Assembly: GCA_027257055.1 (NCBI GenBank)
Contig: JAPVLO010002647.1
Location: 1-64,000, forward strand
Length of the DNA stretch: 64,000 nucleotides
Reading direction: 5' to 3'
Origin: Cephalopachus bancanus
Lineage: Eukaryota > Chordata > Mammalia > Primates > Tarsiidae
The first letter of the stretch is position 1. Every line of letters starts with the position of its first letter. The notes below the pieces were generated by a model, which did no database searches, had not been told where the DNA came from, and saw only the letters and a program-made list of their open reading frames with translations. Both the position numbers and the translations under genes were made by a program. Below are positions 33,715 to 45,281 of this stretch, one piece after another.

Positions 33715-35216
33715 TGAAAGATTCTTAGTGATTATTATTATGGGGTTGTCCGAGTCTTACATATTATGTGGTTTTATTTTGATTTACAAAAAAGTTGGAA
33801 AGGTTGCTAAATTGGTCCTCAGTAAAATGGCTGATTGTTTCCTTAAAGCAGCCAATGGGAAATTTATCTATGTCTTACCTGTGTTAACTACCCTGCCTTA
33901 TTTTGACATTTCAGGGTTACATTCACTGTTGTTTTAGTCTAAGATTTGTCTTCTTCCAAGATAAAAATTTATAGGAAATACATTTAAGTTGATTAGGTGA
34001 GTGGTTTATTTGCATTTTCCACACATTCCTGGTATTGAGGGGAAATGAAAGAAATAATTCCTGTCTTCTGTGAAAGTGTAAACTGTGATGAGGTGGACCA
34101 TTGTCATGGCATAATGCATGATTGCAACAAAGGAGAAAGTAGAAAGAAGAAAATTTTAATAACTACCTTTCACACATTGGAAAGGGTGCAGACAGAGACA
34201 AGTGAGGTGTGGAAGGGCCAAAAATTGGATTTTTAAAAAGTCTTTGTGAAAAGGGGGTTTAAGCCCACAGGACTGTCCAGGACCATGGGTCTTTGATGTA
34301 GACTGTAGCCACATGAGTTTTATATTTTGCTGGTTTCCAGGCATTAGCATCTCATGCCCTCAGGTGATGGGCTACATGGGAGGAGACAAGGGAAAGAGGT
34401 TTTCCAACAAGAGACTTGGGAGATGTTTGAAATCCAGAAACTTCTTGACCAAAAAAGTGGTCTTATTATAATTTATATGGCTTCCGTCAGCCAAGAGGTG
34501 ATCTTTGATTTCCCCTTGACAAGGAACCTGAAAGTTTCCTAGAGATTAGTATGTAAACCTTGAGTTGAAAGGTTGGGTTGTTAGGTTGCTCTGGTTTTGC
34601 ATTTGATGGAGATTTATTGAGGGGAATGAAGTAGGCTGCCTCTTGGCCTGAAGAAAAATGTAATCTTAAAATGTCTTAATGCCTCCTAAAACCTGCTTAT
34701 TGGAAATTAACTATGTCTAACCTATGCTTGCTTCAAAACATGTCAGTCTAAGGAAAAATGGTGATGCTGAGGCAAAATGTGAACTAAGTTTATTCCAAGT
34801 TTCTTGGAGTCCCTGCTTTCATTTTAGATTAATTTTCACTTGTGAATGAAATAAAAAAATCCCAAATTATAAAAATATCTCACCTAGTGAGAAGGTGTAA
34901 GGACCCACATGAATCTTCTCAGGTACACGTGAGAGCAAGTTCAGTGTCTCCTGAGAATATAGTCACCAGGCAAATCAGTTAGCAGGACTGCGAAAGAAGA
35001 CATCCCAAGTCATAGGATGGCCTGATTTGACACTTGATTCAGGCTTGTCTCTGTGTCAGTGCCTCTTCTACCTGGGTTTATACCCTTTGCCAAAAATGGA
35101 TCCACTTATTTTAGCTCCAATTATTCACCATAAAATGTATTTTATCAATACAGGTGAAAAGTTTTTTAAAATTTCAGGCAAGATATAGATAGATGTCTGG
35201 AAAAAATTAAATATCT
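33715..35216. other. Unassigned sequence
   Basis: 1.5 kb with no Alu. No protein family or repeat is recognised and short frames look incidental. Confidence 0.4.
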
Positions 35217-35352
35217 AAGGTTGGATGCAGTGGCCCCCTGCCTATAATCCCAGCACTTTGAAAGGCCGAGGTAAGAGGATGGAGCCCATGGGTATGAGAC
35301 TGGCCCAGGCAATGTGGCGAGACCTCATTTCTACAATAAATCAAAAAAATTA
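35217..35352 (+). mobile_element. Alu left-arm monomer
   Basis: Left arm with ATAAATCAAAAAAATTA tail. It abuts, and may have replaced, the end of the KZNF flank at 35353. Confidence 0.85.
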
Positions 35353-35535
35353 GGCAGGATCCAGCTGACAACTAGAATTATGCAATAAGATAATTTGTAA
35401 CACAGAAATATTCTCTAATACATTAAGTCTGAGAAAAAAAGAATGAAATGAAATCCACTCAGCCAGTGTACACACTATTTTTGTGAATGATACAGCATAA
35501 ATTTGGGCATCAACACAGGGCATGTACATTTTGAG
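35353..35535 (-). repeat. KRAB-A exon upstream flank, minus-strand paralogue (truncated)
   Basis: Reverse complement aligns with 55240-55430 and 63012-63105: CTTATTGCATAA, GTCAGCTGGA and the GTGGATTTCATTT region. The KRAB-A exon itself should lie below 35353 but is missing. The block continues across the provirus at 46237. Confidence 0.88.
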
Positions 35536-37716
35536 TGTTGGGAGCCAGTCATGGAGGCCCACTGAGTGTTAGGGATCAGAAAGGGCCTTTGACCCCGAGA
35601 CCACTAGGATGTGTTCGGGAGCTGTTGCCCCCATTCCCTCCCTTCCTTTCCACTTAGCACTACTTCCAGAAAAACTCCTGCAAGCTCAAGCATAATAACT
35701 CTGAGCCCAGGATGAACACAAACTAACTTCAGAAGCTCATTGTTCTCATTTTTTCTCAGACTGCATTTTTGTTTTTTATACAACTTACAATTCAAACTTA
35801 GGTCACATCAAGGAACCTTAGCGTTGGTCACAGGCTTTTTGTATGTGATCTTAAGATTATAGCAATATAAGTTTTGGAAAATAGGTTATAGAGATAAGTT
35901 TCTAGGTAGCCATTTTGTTTAAAAATGCAGCCAGCTTGCTTTAAGTTTTGACCCACCATGAACTTTGGGCCACAATCCAAACATTTTGGGATGGGCTGCT
36001 TTATGTTGTAAAGTGTTTAACTTTAATAAGATTGTTTAACTTTAATGATTGTTTAACAGAATGAAAAAGGTTTATAGGATAAGTTAGTCATAGATTAAGG
36101 TTAGTGCTTGTAATGGATTTTTTAGGTTATCGATTACAGAAACATGGTTATGGGGAGCCAGACCCCCAAAAGAGATTTAGAGGGTCCCTGGAAGGTGGGG
36201 CAGCGTCGGCGAATATTCTGGAGAAATAGAAGGGAAGAAAGAGACTGGACTCTGTCTAGTGCAGAGGCCGATTCTGTAGTAGGGATAGATATTGAAAGAA
36301 AGATGGAGGGATAAATATAAAGAGAAAGAAAGAAAGTGGACAACTGTTCAGTGAAACGAGCAGAAGCCATTTATTGGGACCAGCTGTGAGTCTTTTATCC
36401 CAAACTTTCACATGTTAAATCACAAGACATTCACGTGGGCTCAAAGCCAGGTAGGTGAGGGGCGTCCCAAACTCACCAGGGGTTTCCTTAGGAATGAGGA
36501 AGGATGACCCCAATCAAATCACAAGAGTTTTACATCAACACAAAGCCAGGTGGGTGGAGGGCGTCCTCACCCACCAGGCATTTTCCTTAGCATAAGAAAG
36601 GACAATCTTAATCAAATCACAAGAGTTTTACATGAACACAAAGCCAGGTGGGTGGGGGGGGCATCCCCGCCCACCAGGTATTTTCCCCAAGCATGAGGAA
36701 GGACAATCCCAAAATTATCTCACTGTTCCTTATGCTTGGTTTATGTTCCTCAAAATCAATACAACAGTTTTAATATCATAAAATCCTAATAATCAATAAC
36801 TTCTAAAACTTATGCATTCCCAATACCTAATGACTGACTTAAATCCTAATACCTTTCTATTCTGTGCTAACTTTACCTGTACTATAAAAAACTCTTAATT
36901 ATAGGTCAGATCAGTTCCTAAAGAATGTGGCCCAGTCCAAAATGGACGCTGGGCCCTTAGGAATGTGGCCCAGCCCAAAGTTCGTGCTGGGCCATTTCTG
37001 GTAACCCTAGATAACCATCTAAAAGCTGGAAACAGCTCTCTAAATGTATATAATAATTCTACAAATATATTTTTAAATCTTATAAAGAAGCTCGAATCAC
37101 GTATAAGGCTCCCAAATGTGATCTGAGTTTGAACTGTGTTAAGTTTAAAGCCAAAACCACGTCTGTGAGAAACAGGAACATTGGATCCCTAGAGTCAGCC
37201 ATGCCTGTCATATTCTCAGAACTTCATGCTTAGATCATCAAAATCCCTGCCAGTGGGTAATACTAAACAACAAGGAAAGGAAGAGGGAATGGGCCTTCAG
37301 CTCCTGAACCAGCCTGGTGGTCTCAGGGTCCGCAGCCTGCCTGGATCCCTAACGCTCAGGCAGGCCTCCATGGCTGGCTCCCAATACATTGTGTTTTAGG
37401 AAGGTATTGTTTCATTGATTTTGAGAAACATTAACCAAGCATGAGGAGCAGAAAGACAATTTTGGGTTTGTTCTTCCTCATGCCTGAAGAAACATCTGGT
37501 GGGTGGGGGACGCCCCTCATGTAACTGGCTTTGTGTTCATGTGAAAGACATGTGAGTCTGATTGCAAAAATTTGGGGATAAAACCCCGCTGTAAACCTTC
37601 AATAAATGGCTTCTGCTCAATATTGAACAGAGTCCAGTCCCCTTTCTTTCTCCTAGTTGCCTACTTCATCTCACCTCCAGGAATCTCTGAAACTTGCAGG
37701 AGCTAGGACTCTCACA
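35536..37716 (+). repeat. 5' LTR of betaretrovirus-like provirus (interrupted by another LTR)
   Basis: TGTTGGGAGCC ... GACTCTCACA. Without the nested element (36148-37385 plus one target copy) it is about 937 bp, comparable with the 955-bp 3' LTR. AATAAA lies near 37602 (TTCAATAAATGGC). Confidence 0.92.
36148..37385 (-). mobile_element. LTR nested inside the 5' LTR
   Basis: Minus-strand LTR related to 15349-16928 and 19163-20187. Hexamers ACATGG (36142-36147) and ACATTG (37386-37391) flank it. The 3' LTR of the host provirus has the uninterrupted site (GAAACATTGTCC, near 45902), proving insertion after the provirus formed. It carries three tandem ~90-bp units (about 36425-36720). Confidence 0.9.
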
Positions 37717-37718
37717 GG

Positions 37719-37736
37719 TGGCACCCGAACAGGAAC
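37719..37736 (+). promoter_or_regulatory. Primer-binding site, tRNA-Lys3 type
   Basis: TGGCACCCGAACAGGAAC differs at two positions, both G to A, from the complement of the tRNA-Lys3 3' end that is also used by MMTV. Confidence 0.85.
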
Positions 37737-37743
37737 CTGGAAG

Positions 37744-37749
37744 GTAAGC
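37744..37749 (+). promoter_or_regulatory. Likely major splice donor of the provirus
   Basis: GTAAGC after TGGAAG, just beyond the primer site. Confidence 0.45.
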
Positions 37750-37868
37750 TCTTTCTCTTTTTCAGGACAGATAGGATCTCCCCCAGGGTGCTGCAAACCC
37801 TCTGTAGAGACAAGCAGAGTGTGGATGGTTAAGCATAGTTTTTGTGGAACCAGAGCCACGATATAATC

Positions 37869-39410
37869 ATGGGCCAGAGTGAATCCAAGGAACAAAAAAT
37901 GTTTATCAATATATTAATGAATAAATTTTAAACGTGGAACTAAGTTCTCTTCTAATAACCTAGCCCACTTTTTACATTCTGTACAAGAACAATGTCCATG
38001 GTTTCCAGAAGAAGGCACGGTGAATTTAGATACCTGGGCTAAAGTTGGGGAAGAACTTAAATTGTATTATACACAGCATGGTCCTGAAAAGGTGTCCGCT
38101 GATGCTTTTGCTTTATGTAATATAATCAAAGATACTTTAGATCCACAGCATGACTACTTGAAATTTCCTTCCAAAGGAGCCGTTGACGAGGATGATGGGG
38201 AAGACTTCCTTTTCACTGCCACTTCAGCCTGCTCAATGTGTAATGACAAATTATCTTCACAGGATAAGGCTGAGTTAGAGGATGAAATGGTAAAATATCA
38301 TGAGCAAAAATATCCTAATAATGTTATTGCACCTCTTTCTAAGTTTCTCCTCCAAAGGTTGAGAATACTGAAATAAAGCCTGGACCCAGTTATACTTTTC
38401 CTTCTCTTATAGGAATGCAGGGAGCTCAAGCAGAGGCAGAGAAAGAGGGAGATTTCAATTTATCAGTTTGTTTTCCAATCTATATCACTCGAAGTTCTGA
38501 TGGCATGAAAACAGGTTGGTGGAAACCACTACCTTATAAACTGGTAAAAAGAACTAAAAGAGGCATGTACTAGCTATGGCCCTTTGGCCCCATATACTCT
38601 TACTCTTTTAGATCAATCCAATTACCAGTGGATATCTGTTCTTGATTGGAACCAATTGACTAAAAGTTGTTTAACTGGATAAACATATTTGCTGTGGAAA
38701 AAAGAGTATGTGGACCAAGTTCACATGCAGATGAATCAAAATCAAAATCAGCAACCTGGTCAGTTTGTAATAACCAGCAATATGTTTTTGGGAATAGGGG
38801 ATTATTTTTATGATTTTCAGATAACCCTTCCCAAGGAAGTTTTGCTGCAAGTAAACCACTGTGCCATCACTGCTTGGAAAAAATTACCAGCTGATTCAAT
38901 TCAGATTTCCTCTTTGTCTAATGTGAAGCAGAGATCAGATGAGAATTATGAGGATTTTGTTTCCAAAATCCGGCTGTCCATCGGGTAATTACTACTGAGG
39001 AAGCTGCTGAAATTCTTATTAAACAATTGGCTTTTGAAAATGCTAACAATACTCGTCAGGCTTTACTTAGACCGGTAAGAAAGACTGGACAAACAACTGA
39101 TTATGTTAGACAATGTGCATATATAAGTCCGGCTTTTATGCAGGGCATGGCTATAGCTGCTGCCCTGAAAGGAGAAACCGTTTCTCAAATTGTACAGGGC
39201 ATGCAGGGTAGTAATGAGCAGAAAAACATCTCGTTACAATCTTGTTTTAATTGTGGACAATTTGGACACATTAGTAGACATTGTCCGGCCAAACAAGGGA
39301 TGGCTATATCCCAAGCCAAGCCATCACCACCTACTGGGGCTTATCGACCAAAGTCCCTATGTCCACGGTGTCAAAAAGGATTTCATTGGGCAAAAAGAAT
39401 GTTGGTCTAA
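37869..39410 (+). pseudogene. gag: gag (betaretrovirus-like), inactivated
   Basis: ATG-Gly-Gln at 37869 starts the matrix but meets TAA at 37929-37931. Matrix-like sequence continues in another frame, for example CPWFPEEGTVNLDTW near 38000 and an open stretch at 38020-38376. The capsid region spans about 38440-39130 over several frames and includes the major homology region (RSDENYEDF, about 38935). The nucleocapsid follows with one complete CCHC knuckle, CFNCGQFGHISRHC (about 39241-39282). A second starts CPRCQKGFHW (about 39360), but its last Cys is shifted out of frame. Confidence 0.88.
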
Positions 39411-39529
39411 ATTTCATAAAAATGGCACTTTATTAGTGCAACAGCAGGCCGTCCCAAACAAGGGAAATGGCCAGAGGGGCCAGTCCCGGCCCCAAATAAT
39501 AATAGGGGCAGCCTCCACCATAAGGGTTT

Positions 39530-40093
39530 ATGGAACAAAAGGGTTCATTCCTTTTGTTCCATCATAGAGCTCGGAGTGCAGGACTGGACCTCTGTTCCTC
39601 CACCACAACAATATTAACCCCAGATGTTCCAGTAACCCCAATTCCAACAGGAGTTAAGGGCCCTCTCCCCGAAGGAATAGTGGGTGTGATATTAGGTAAA
39701 AGTTCCTTGTCCCTACAAGGAATTTCCATCATTCCTGGAGTGGTGGATTTGGATTACACAGGGAAAATCCAGGTGCTTGTCACTCCCCCTAATAAAACTG
39801 TGCAGTTTAACAAAGGTCAGAGAATAGCCCAGTTGCTGCTCCTGCCTTATCATAAAGCAGGTAAAACTTTAACTAACCTATCTAGGGGTGACTCTGGATT
39901 TTGTACTAGCGATGTTGCTTTTTTGGCTCAAGAGGTTACTAATTCCAGACCTCTAAAAGATTTATATAGACAAAGAGTTAAAATTAAAAGCTTGTTAGAC
40001 ACTGAAGCTGATGTTTCCTGTATTGCCGGGAAGGATTGGTCTGCTTCATGGCCAACTCAAATGGCTCCTTTGGGACTTATAGGCATTGATTGA
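39530..40093 (+). pseudogene. pro: dUTPase-protease region (betaretrovirus-like pro)
   Basis: One open frame of 188 codons. dUTPase motifs are AGLDLCSS, the GKSSL loop, DYTGK, and GQRIAQLLLLPY, with a C-terminal RGDSGF. The protease follows with LLDTEADVSC, where the active-site Asp-Thr-Gly has become Asp-Thr-Glu (about 39997-40005). dUTPase N-terminal to protease is typical of betaretroviruses. The frame ends at a TGA soon after the protease active site, so the rest of the protease is cut off. dUTPase catalytic competence cannot be judged from sequence alone. Confidence 0.85.
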
Positions 40094-40369
40094 GTGCCCT
40101 CAGTGGCTAGAAGTTCTCAAATTTTAAATTAGACAGACAATGGCACTTTCTGCCCATATGTTATTCCATCTATCCCTTTACATTATGGGGAAGAGATATT
40201 GTTGCTCAAATGGGCATGCTTTTATATAGCCTAATGACAAAGTTTCAACACAAATGGTACAAGTGGGCTACAATCTCTTTAAGGGACTAGGAAAAGACGG
40301 ACAGGGAATACAGGAACGTGTTCATGTTACAAAAAGAACAGACCGAGCAGGCATTGGCTATTCAAATTT

Positions 40370-42905
40370 ATCCTAGGGGCCATTGTTCCTAAAACCGCCG
40401 CCCCTATTACCTTGAAAGATGACAAACCTGTTTGGGTACAACAATGGCCCATGCCCTCGGAGAAACTTAAGACAGCTAAAAAACTAGTTCAGCAACAATT
40501 AGAGACTGGTCATATAGAGCCTTCTACCAGCCCTTAAAACACTCCTATTTTCATCATTAAAAAAAATCTGATAAATGGAGACTTTTACAAGACCTGAGAG
40601 CTATCAATGCTACCATGGAAACTATGGAGCATTACAGCCTGGATTGCCATCCCAGCTGCTATACCTGTTAACTTTAATATTATAGTCATCGATTTACAGG
40701 ATTGTTTCTTTACTATACCTTTTAGCCCAGAGGATTGTAAACGATTTACATTCAGTTTACCCTCCGAGAACTTAAGTCAACGTTTTCAAAGATTTCAGTG
40801 GAAAGTCCTGCCACAAGGAATGAAAAAGAGCCCCACCTTGTGTCAGAAGTATGTGGATGCTGCCTTGTAAGGTATTAGAAGCCAATATCCTAATCTTTAT
40901 TTAATTCATTATATGGATGACATTTTACTGGCTCATGAAAATCGTGCTCTTTTGCATGATATTCTTAATAAAACTGTGACTGCTTTAACTGACTGTGGTT
41001 TACAAATTCCCCCCCCAAAAATTCAAACTAATCCACCTTTTACATATCTTGGCCATGTGTTAAACACACAAACTGTGAGTCACCAGTCTTTAAAATTACA
41101 AAAAGACCACCTGGTGACACTAAATGATTTCCAAAAATTTGGGGGGGATATCAATTGAATTAGACCTTATCTACATATTACCACAGCAGACTTAAAACCT
41201 TTGTTTAACATATTGCAGGGAGATTCCTCTCCAATTCTAGGAGAGTTCTGACATCAGAAATCAAGGACGCCTTGTCTCTAGTAGAAAAGACTATTGAGTC
41301 CCCAAAGGTTAAAAGACTAGATTATTGCTCTTCTTGGGATTTAATTATTTTAGCCACTGTGCATACTCCCACAGGGTGTTTGTGGAAAGAAGCCAATGGA
41401 ATGGCTCCATCTACTGGTATCATCTAAAAAAAATGACTTCTTATCCTTATTTAGTAGCTTTATTAATAACCAAGGGGAAGCATAGAAGTGTTGAATTATT
41501 TAGACATGACGTACATAATATTGTTGTTCCTTATGACAGATTTCAATTTCAGACTTTGTTTCAAACTAGTGACGAAAGACAAGTAGCTTTAACTGATTGT
41601 AGAGGACAAATTCTGTTTCACTTACCCAGAAGTCCATTGTTACAATTCATAGAACAAAATCCTATAATTTTTCCTCACAACTGTTCTTCAGTTCCCCTTG
41701 AGGGGACAGCCCTGGTTTTTACTGATGACTCTTCTAATGGAAAAGCTGTAGCAATCATTAATAACAAATCTCGTGCTGGAAACCGCCAAAACTTCAACAC
41801 AAAAAACTGAACTAAGAGCAGTTTTGTTTGCTTTTACCACCTTAACATATTCTGAGTTTAATTTATATACTGATTCCTGCTATGTGAAAGGGCTATTTCC
41901 TCACATAAAAACAGCCACTATTCTGGCTAACAAAACTACACTCTTAAAACTCTTGGTCCAATTACAACAACTAATTTGTAATCACGAAAAACAGTTTTTT
42001 GTGGGCCATATCAGATTCCATTCTGGCCTACGTAGACCTTTACACCAAGACAATCAGCTAGCTGATATGTTAACAAAACCTACTGTATGTGTTGCTGTAA
42101 AAACTGAAGCAGTTGCTGAAGCCCAATCTTCTCATAAAATTCATCATCAAAATGCTACTGCCTTACGTTATCAGTTTTGCTTACCCAAGGAAACAGTTAG
42201 ACAAATCGTTAAGAATTGTCCGGCTTATCCCACTTTTATTACTGTTCCAGGAGTAGTTAACCCTCAAGGATTAAAACCAAATGTGTTGTGACAAATGGAT
42301 GTTACACATTTTCCCAGTTTCAGAAAGCTGTTTTATTTACATGTTCCTGTGGACACGTTTTCTCATGTTTTTTTTAGCTTCAGCAAGAACTGAAAAATCT
42401 TATAAGGATGTGGTACAACATGTGTTCTTTTGTTTTTCACAGCTAGATATGCCAAAACAACTTAAAACGGACAATGTTCCTGCTTATACATCTAAATACT
42501 TTCAACAGTTTTGTTCTCAGTTTAACATTTCTCATTCTACAGAAATCCCTTACAACCCACAAGGTCAGACCATAATTAAAAGAGCCCACCAAATTTTAAA
42601 AAATCAAATAATTAAATTACAAAAGGTGGAATTTAAGTATAACTCTCCTCATCATGTGTTAAATCATGCTTTATTTGTCTTAAAACATTTAAACATGGAC
42701 TCTTCAGGCAATTCAGCTATGGCCAGACATTGGAACCCAGAAGAAAATGTTAAACTTATGGTAAAATGGAAAGATCTTCTTACAGGCCAATGGAGAGGAC
42801 CTGACATATTGCTAACCGGTGGGAGGGGTTATGCTTGTTATTTCCACAGGATGAATTAACTCCTATTTGGATTCCTGATCGATTTACTAGAAATGCCTCC
42901 ATTAA
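40370..42905 (+). pseudogene. pol: pol: reverse transcriptase, RNase H and integrase, inactivated
   Basis: RT begins near 40370 with VWVQQWPMPSEK at about 40430. A TAA interrupts at about 40537 and another at 40868-40870; the polymerase motif YMDD is kept at about 40911-40922. RNase H reads TDDSS instead of TDGSS (about 41730) and keeps KTELRAV and YTDSCYV after a frameshift near 41800. The integrase zinc-binding region has its His pair near 42145 but the last Cys of the pattern is Tyr (NCPAYP, about 42213). In the catalytic core the Asp of KTDNVPAYTS (about 42465) is present, and the third acidic residue is Lys (codon 42578-42580). The end of integrase is split by the Alu at 42906. Confidence 0.9.
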
Positions 42906-43202
42906 GCCCGGCTTGGTGGCTCAGCCTGTAATCCCACGCCTTTTTGGAGGCTGAGGTGAGTGGATTGCCTGAGCCTGCGGGTTCGAGACCCACCTGGGCA
43001 GGTGAGACCTCATCTCTACAATAAATTAAAAAAGAAAATCAGCCAAGTGTGGTAGCGCATGCCTATAATTCTGGCTACTTGGAAGACTGAGGTGGAAGGA
43101 TCGCCGGAGGCCAGGAGATCGAGGCTGTAGTGGCCGGGAGCAGCCACTGCACTCCAGTCTGGGTGACAGAGTGAGACTCCAACTCAAAAAAAAAAAAAAA
43201 AG
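42906..43202 (+). mobile_element. Alu at the pol/env junction
   Basis: Near-consensus dimer with an A16 tail. Perfect 17-bp target duplications AGAAATGCCTCCATTAA lie at 42889-42905 and 43203-43219. Confidence 0.97.
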
Positions 43203-43236
43203 AGAAATGCCTCCATTAAACCAAAGACCAAGATGA

Positions 43237-45214
43237 GTGGCGTGGATCCTGCCAACTCAGAGGAATAACAGACATGGAACAATACTCACTAATCACCAGG
43301 AGGAGGAGCTGTTCTCCTTGTTTCAAGAAGCTTCATCACTTGCAGAGCAGGATTTTCAACATCAACATCAACCAGAGGAAGGAAAAACACTGACACACCA
43401 AATGAGAGAAAGTCTTACATTACAGGACAAGAATATTCCTCCCAGGTTGTCTCACACAAGACAACACACAATTAGATGAAAAGTCTTCAGTGTCTGTCAT
43501 TCCCAACTGCCAACATGGGAGCAGATAAAATTTCTGGCTGAAGAGGCAGGAGACATGGTAACATCTCAACATGCTCCTATCAGTCTGGTAACCTTATTTT
43601 TGGTTATGATAACTATTATTATGAATCAAGTCAATCTGGTTTATGCAGTTAATGTTAACAAAACCTATTGGGTATATATGCCAAATCCTCCAATGCTTCA
43701 ACCGGTTACTTGGGATAATGAGGTTATCAGTGAGGCTCTCAGTTGACGGGAGGTCCTGCCTTGTTTTATGCTCAAGCTAAACATACCATAAATAATAATT
43801 TCTCGAATGAAGGAAGTTCTTGTTCACCTCCTATTTCCTTTTATGAAAATTTTTAACTTTAATTGTTATAAAGAGTTTTGTCTTATTCTTCTCTCACAAC
43901 TTTGCTTACTGACAGTCCTACACTGAATAGTCACAGAGAGAACTGGTGGATTAAAATGCTAATGCCTGGAGGAACTGATCCTAGTTTAGCCACAAAAACT
44001 TCACCACCATCCAGTATACCTGTTTGTTCTTTCAATAACACTGAAAGAGATTGACTGCTTATTAAAATGATACCAGTTATAAAAAGTGGAGAGACTATAT
44101 TTATGACTCTAAAGTGGACTGTTTTTTACCCTGTGAAAGATTAACTATCAGTGACTGGGGTCTTAATCTACAACCCTATACTACAAGGCTAAATGGGGAA
44201 AATCCCATCCCTGCTAGATGGCATATTAATGGATGGGTACCTCCAGTGTTAACAACTGTCATTGAAAACAAACAAATTATCCAGCCCCATTTGTGGAGAG
44301 CTGTTGCTGCCATCAAGACAGTTGTTCTGTCCCGACCTCGCAGGGGAGTTCAACACTACAAAATTAGAGCTTCCCTACAGTCTCCTTATGTGCTTTTGGC
44401 TTGGGACAACTATCAATCCTTGACCACAAAACGTCAAAATGATGTCTATAATTTGCCTTCTAAACAATGTGTATTGACTAATTGTTTAACTGAAACTTCG
44501 TATAAGGAATTTGTTATTCTCAGACAGCCTCCTTACTTAATGGTTCCAGTACAATTGTCATCTCGATGGTACAATGAGTATGGTTTGCAAACACTATATG
44601 AGGTTAATTCCCTTTCAGAAACACAGAAAACATTTTTGGCTACTCTAATTTTAGGTATTATAGGTTTAATAGCAGTTGCTATCACAGTTTCAGTTTCGGC
44701 TGTGGCATTGGCTAAGGAAGTTCACACAGCCACATTTGCTGATCAGTTATCTAAAAATGTTTCTATAGCTTTAGCCACTCAGAAAATTATTGATCAGAAA
44801 TTGAAAAGCAAAGTTAATGCTTTGGAAGAAGGAGTTTTAGCTGTAGGACAGGAGCTTGTGACTTTAAAAATAAAGTTGGCTCTCTGATGTCACTCTGAGT
44901 TCAAATGGGTTTGTCTCACTCCTTTAGAGGTAAATAAATCTGTCCACACTTGAGACAAAGTAAAAAATCATATTCTCAGAATTTAGAACCATTTGGATCT
45001 GAGTATAGACCTTACCAAATCACATCAAGAAATTCAGGATATGATGGTTGCTGAGAAACAATTCTGGTCCACCAAATTGGCTAATTCTATCTTTAATAAC
45101 TTCTCATCATCTGTCAATCAGAAATCATTAATATCTATACTCATTAATGTGGGAATTTGCGGAGCAGTGCTTCTTTTGTTACTGTCTACTTCCAATCATT
45201 TTCAGAGTATTTAA
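43237..45214 (+). pseudogene. env: env (betaretrovirus-like), inactivated
   Basis: An 80-codon open stretch (43237-43479) precedes an ATG at 43555 with a hydrophobic leader and TYWVYMPNPP (about 43663), the start of SU, stopping at 43744-43746. SU continues in broken frames to about 44110. A 257-codon open frame at 44114-44887 carries the end of SU and a long hydrophobic fusion-peptide-like stretch (about 44630-44710) followed by a coiled-coil-like region. After a stop at 44885, 44993-45214 supplies the membrane-proximal region and membrane span (about 45130-45190). A CWxC-type site is not visible. Confidence 0.82.
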
Positions 45215-45259
45215 AAACAATATATCTCAGCTCAACATGGAGTTTCATGGCTTTGTGCT

Positions 45260-45281
45260 AAAAAAAAAAACAAGGGGGAGA
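45260..45281 (+). promoter_or_regulatory. Polypurine tract of betaretrovirus-like provirus
   Basis: An A-run then CAAGGGGGAGA directly before the 3' LTR. Confidence 0.85.

Noticed and set aside
39530..40093. Open dUTPase frame as a host-adopted gene
   Set aside because: One open frame of this length is expected in an aged provirus; no promoter or splice context separates it from gag/pol.
44114..44887. 257-codon env frame as a possible domesticated, syncytin-like gene
   Set aside because: It lacks the start of SU, and the membrane span lies in another frame after a stop, so no complete Env is encoded.
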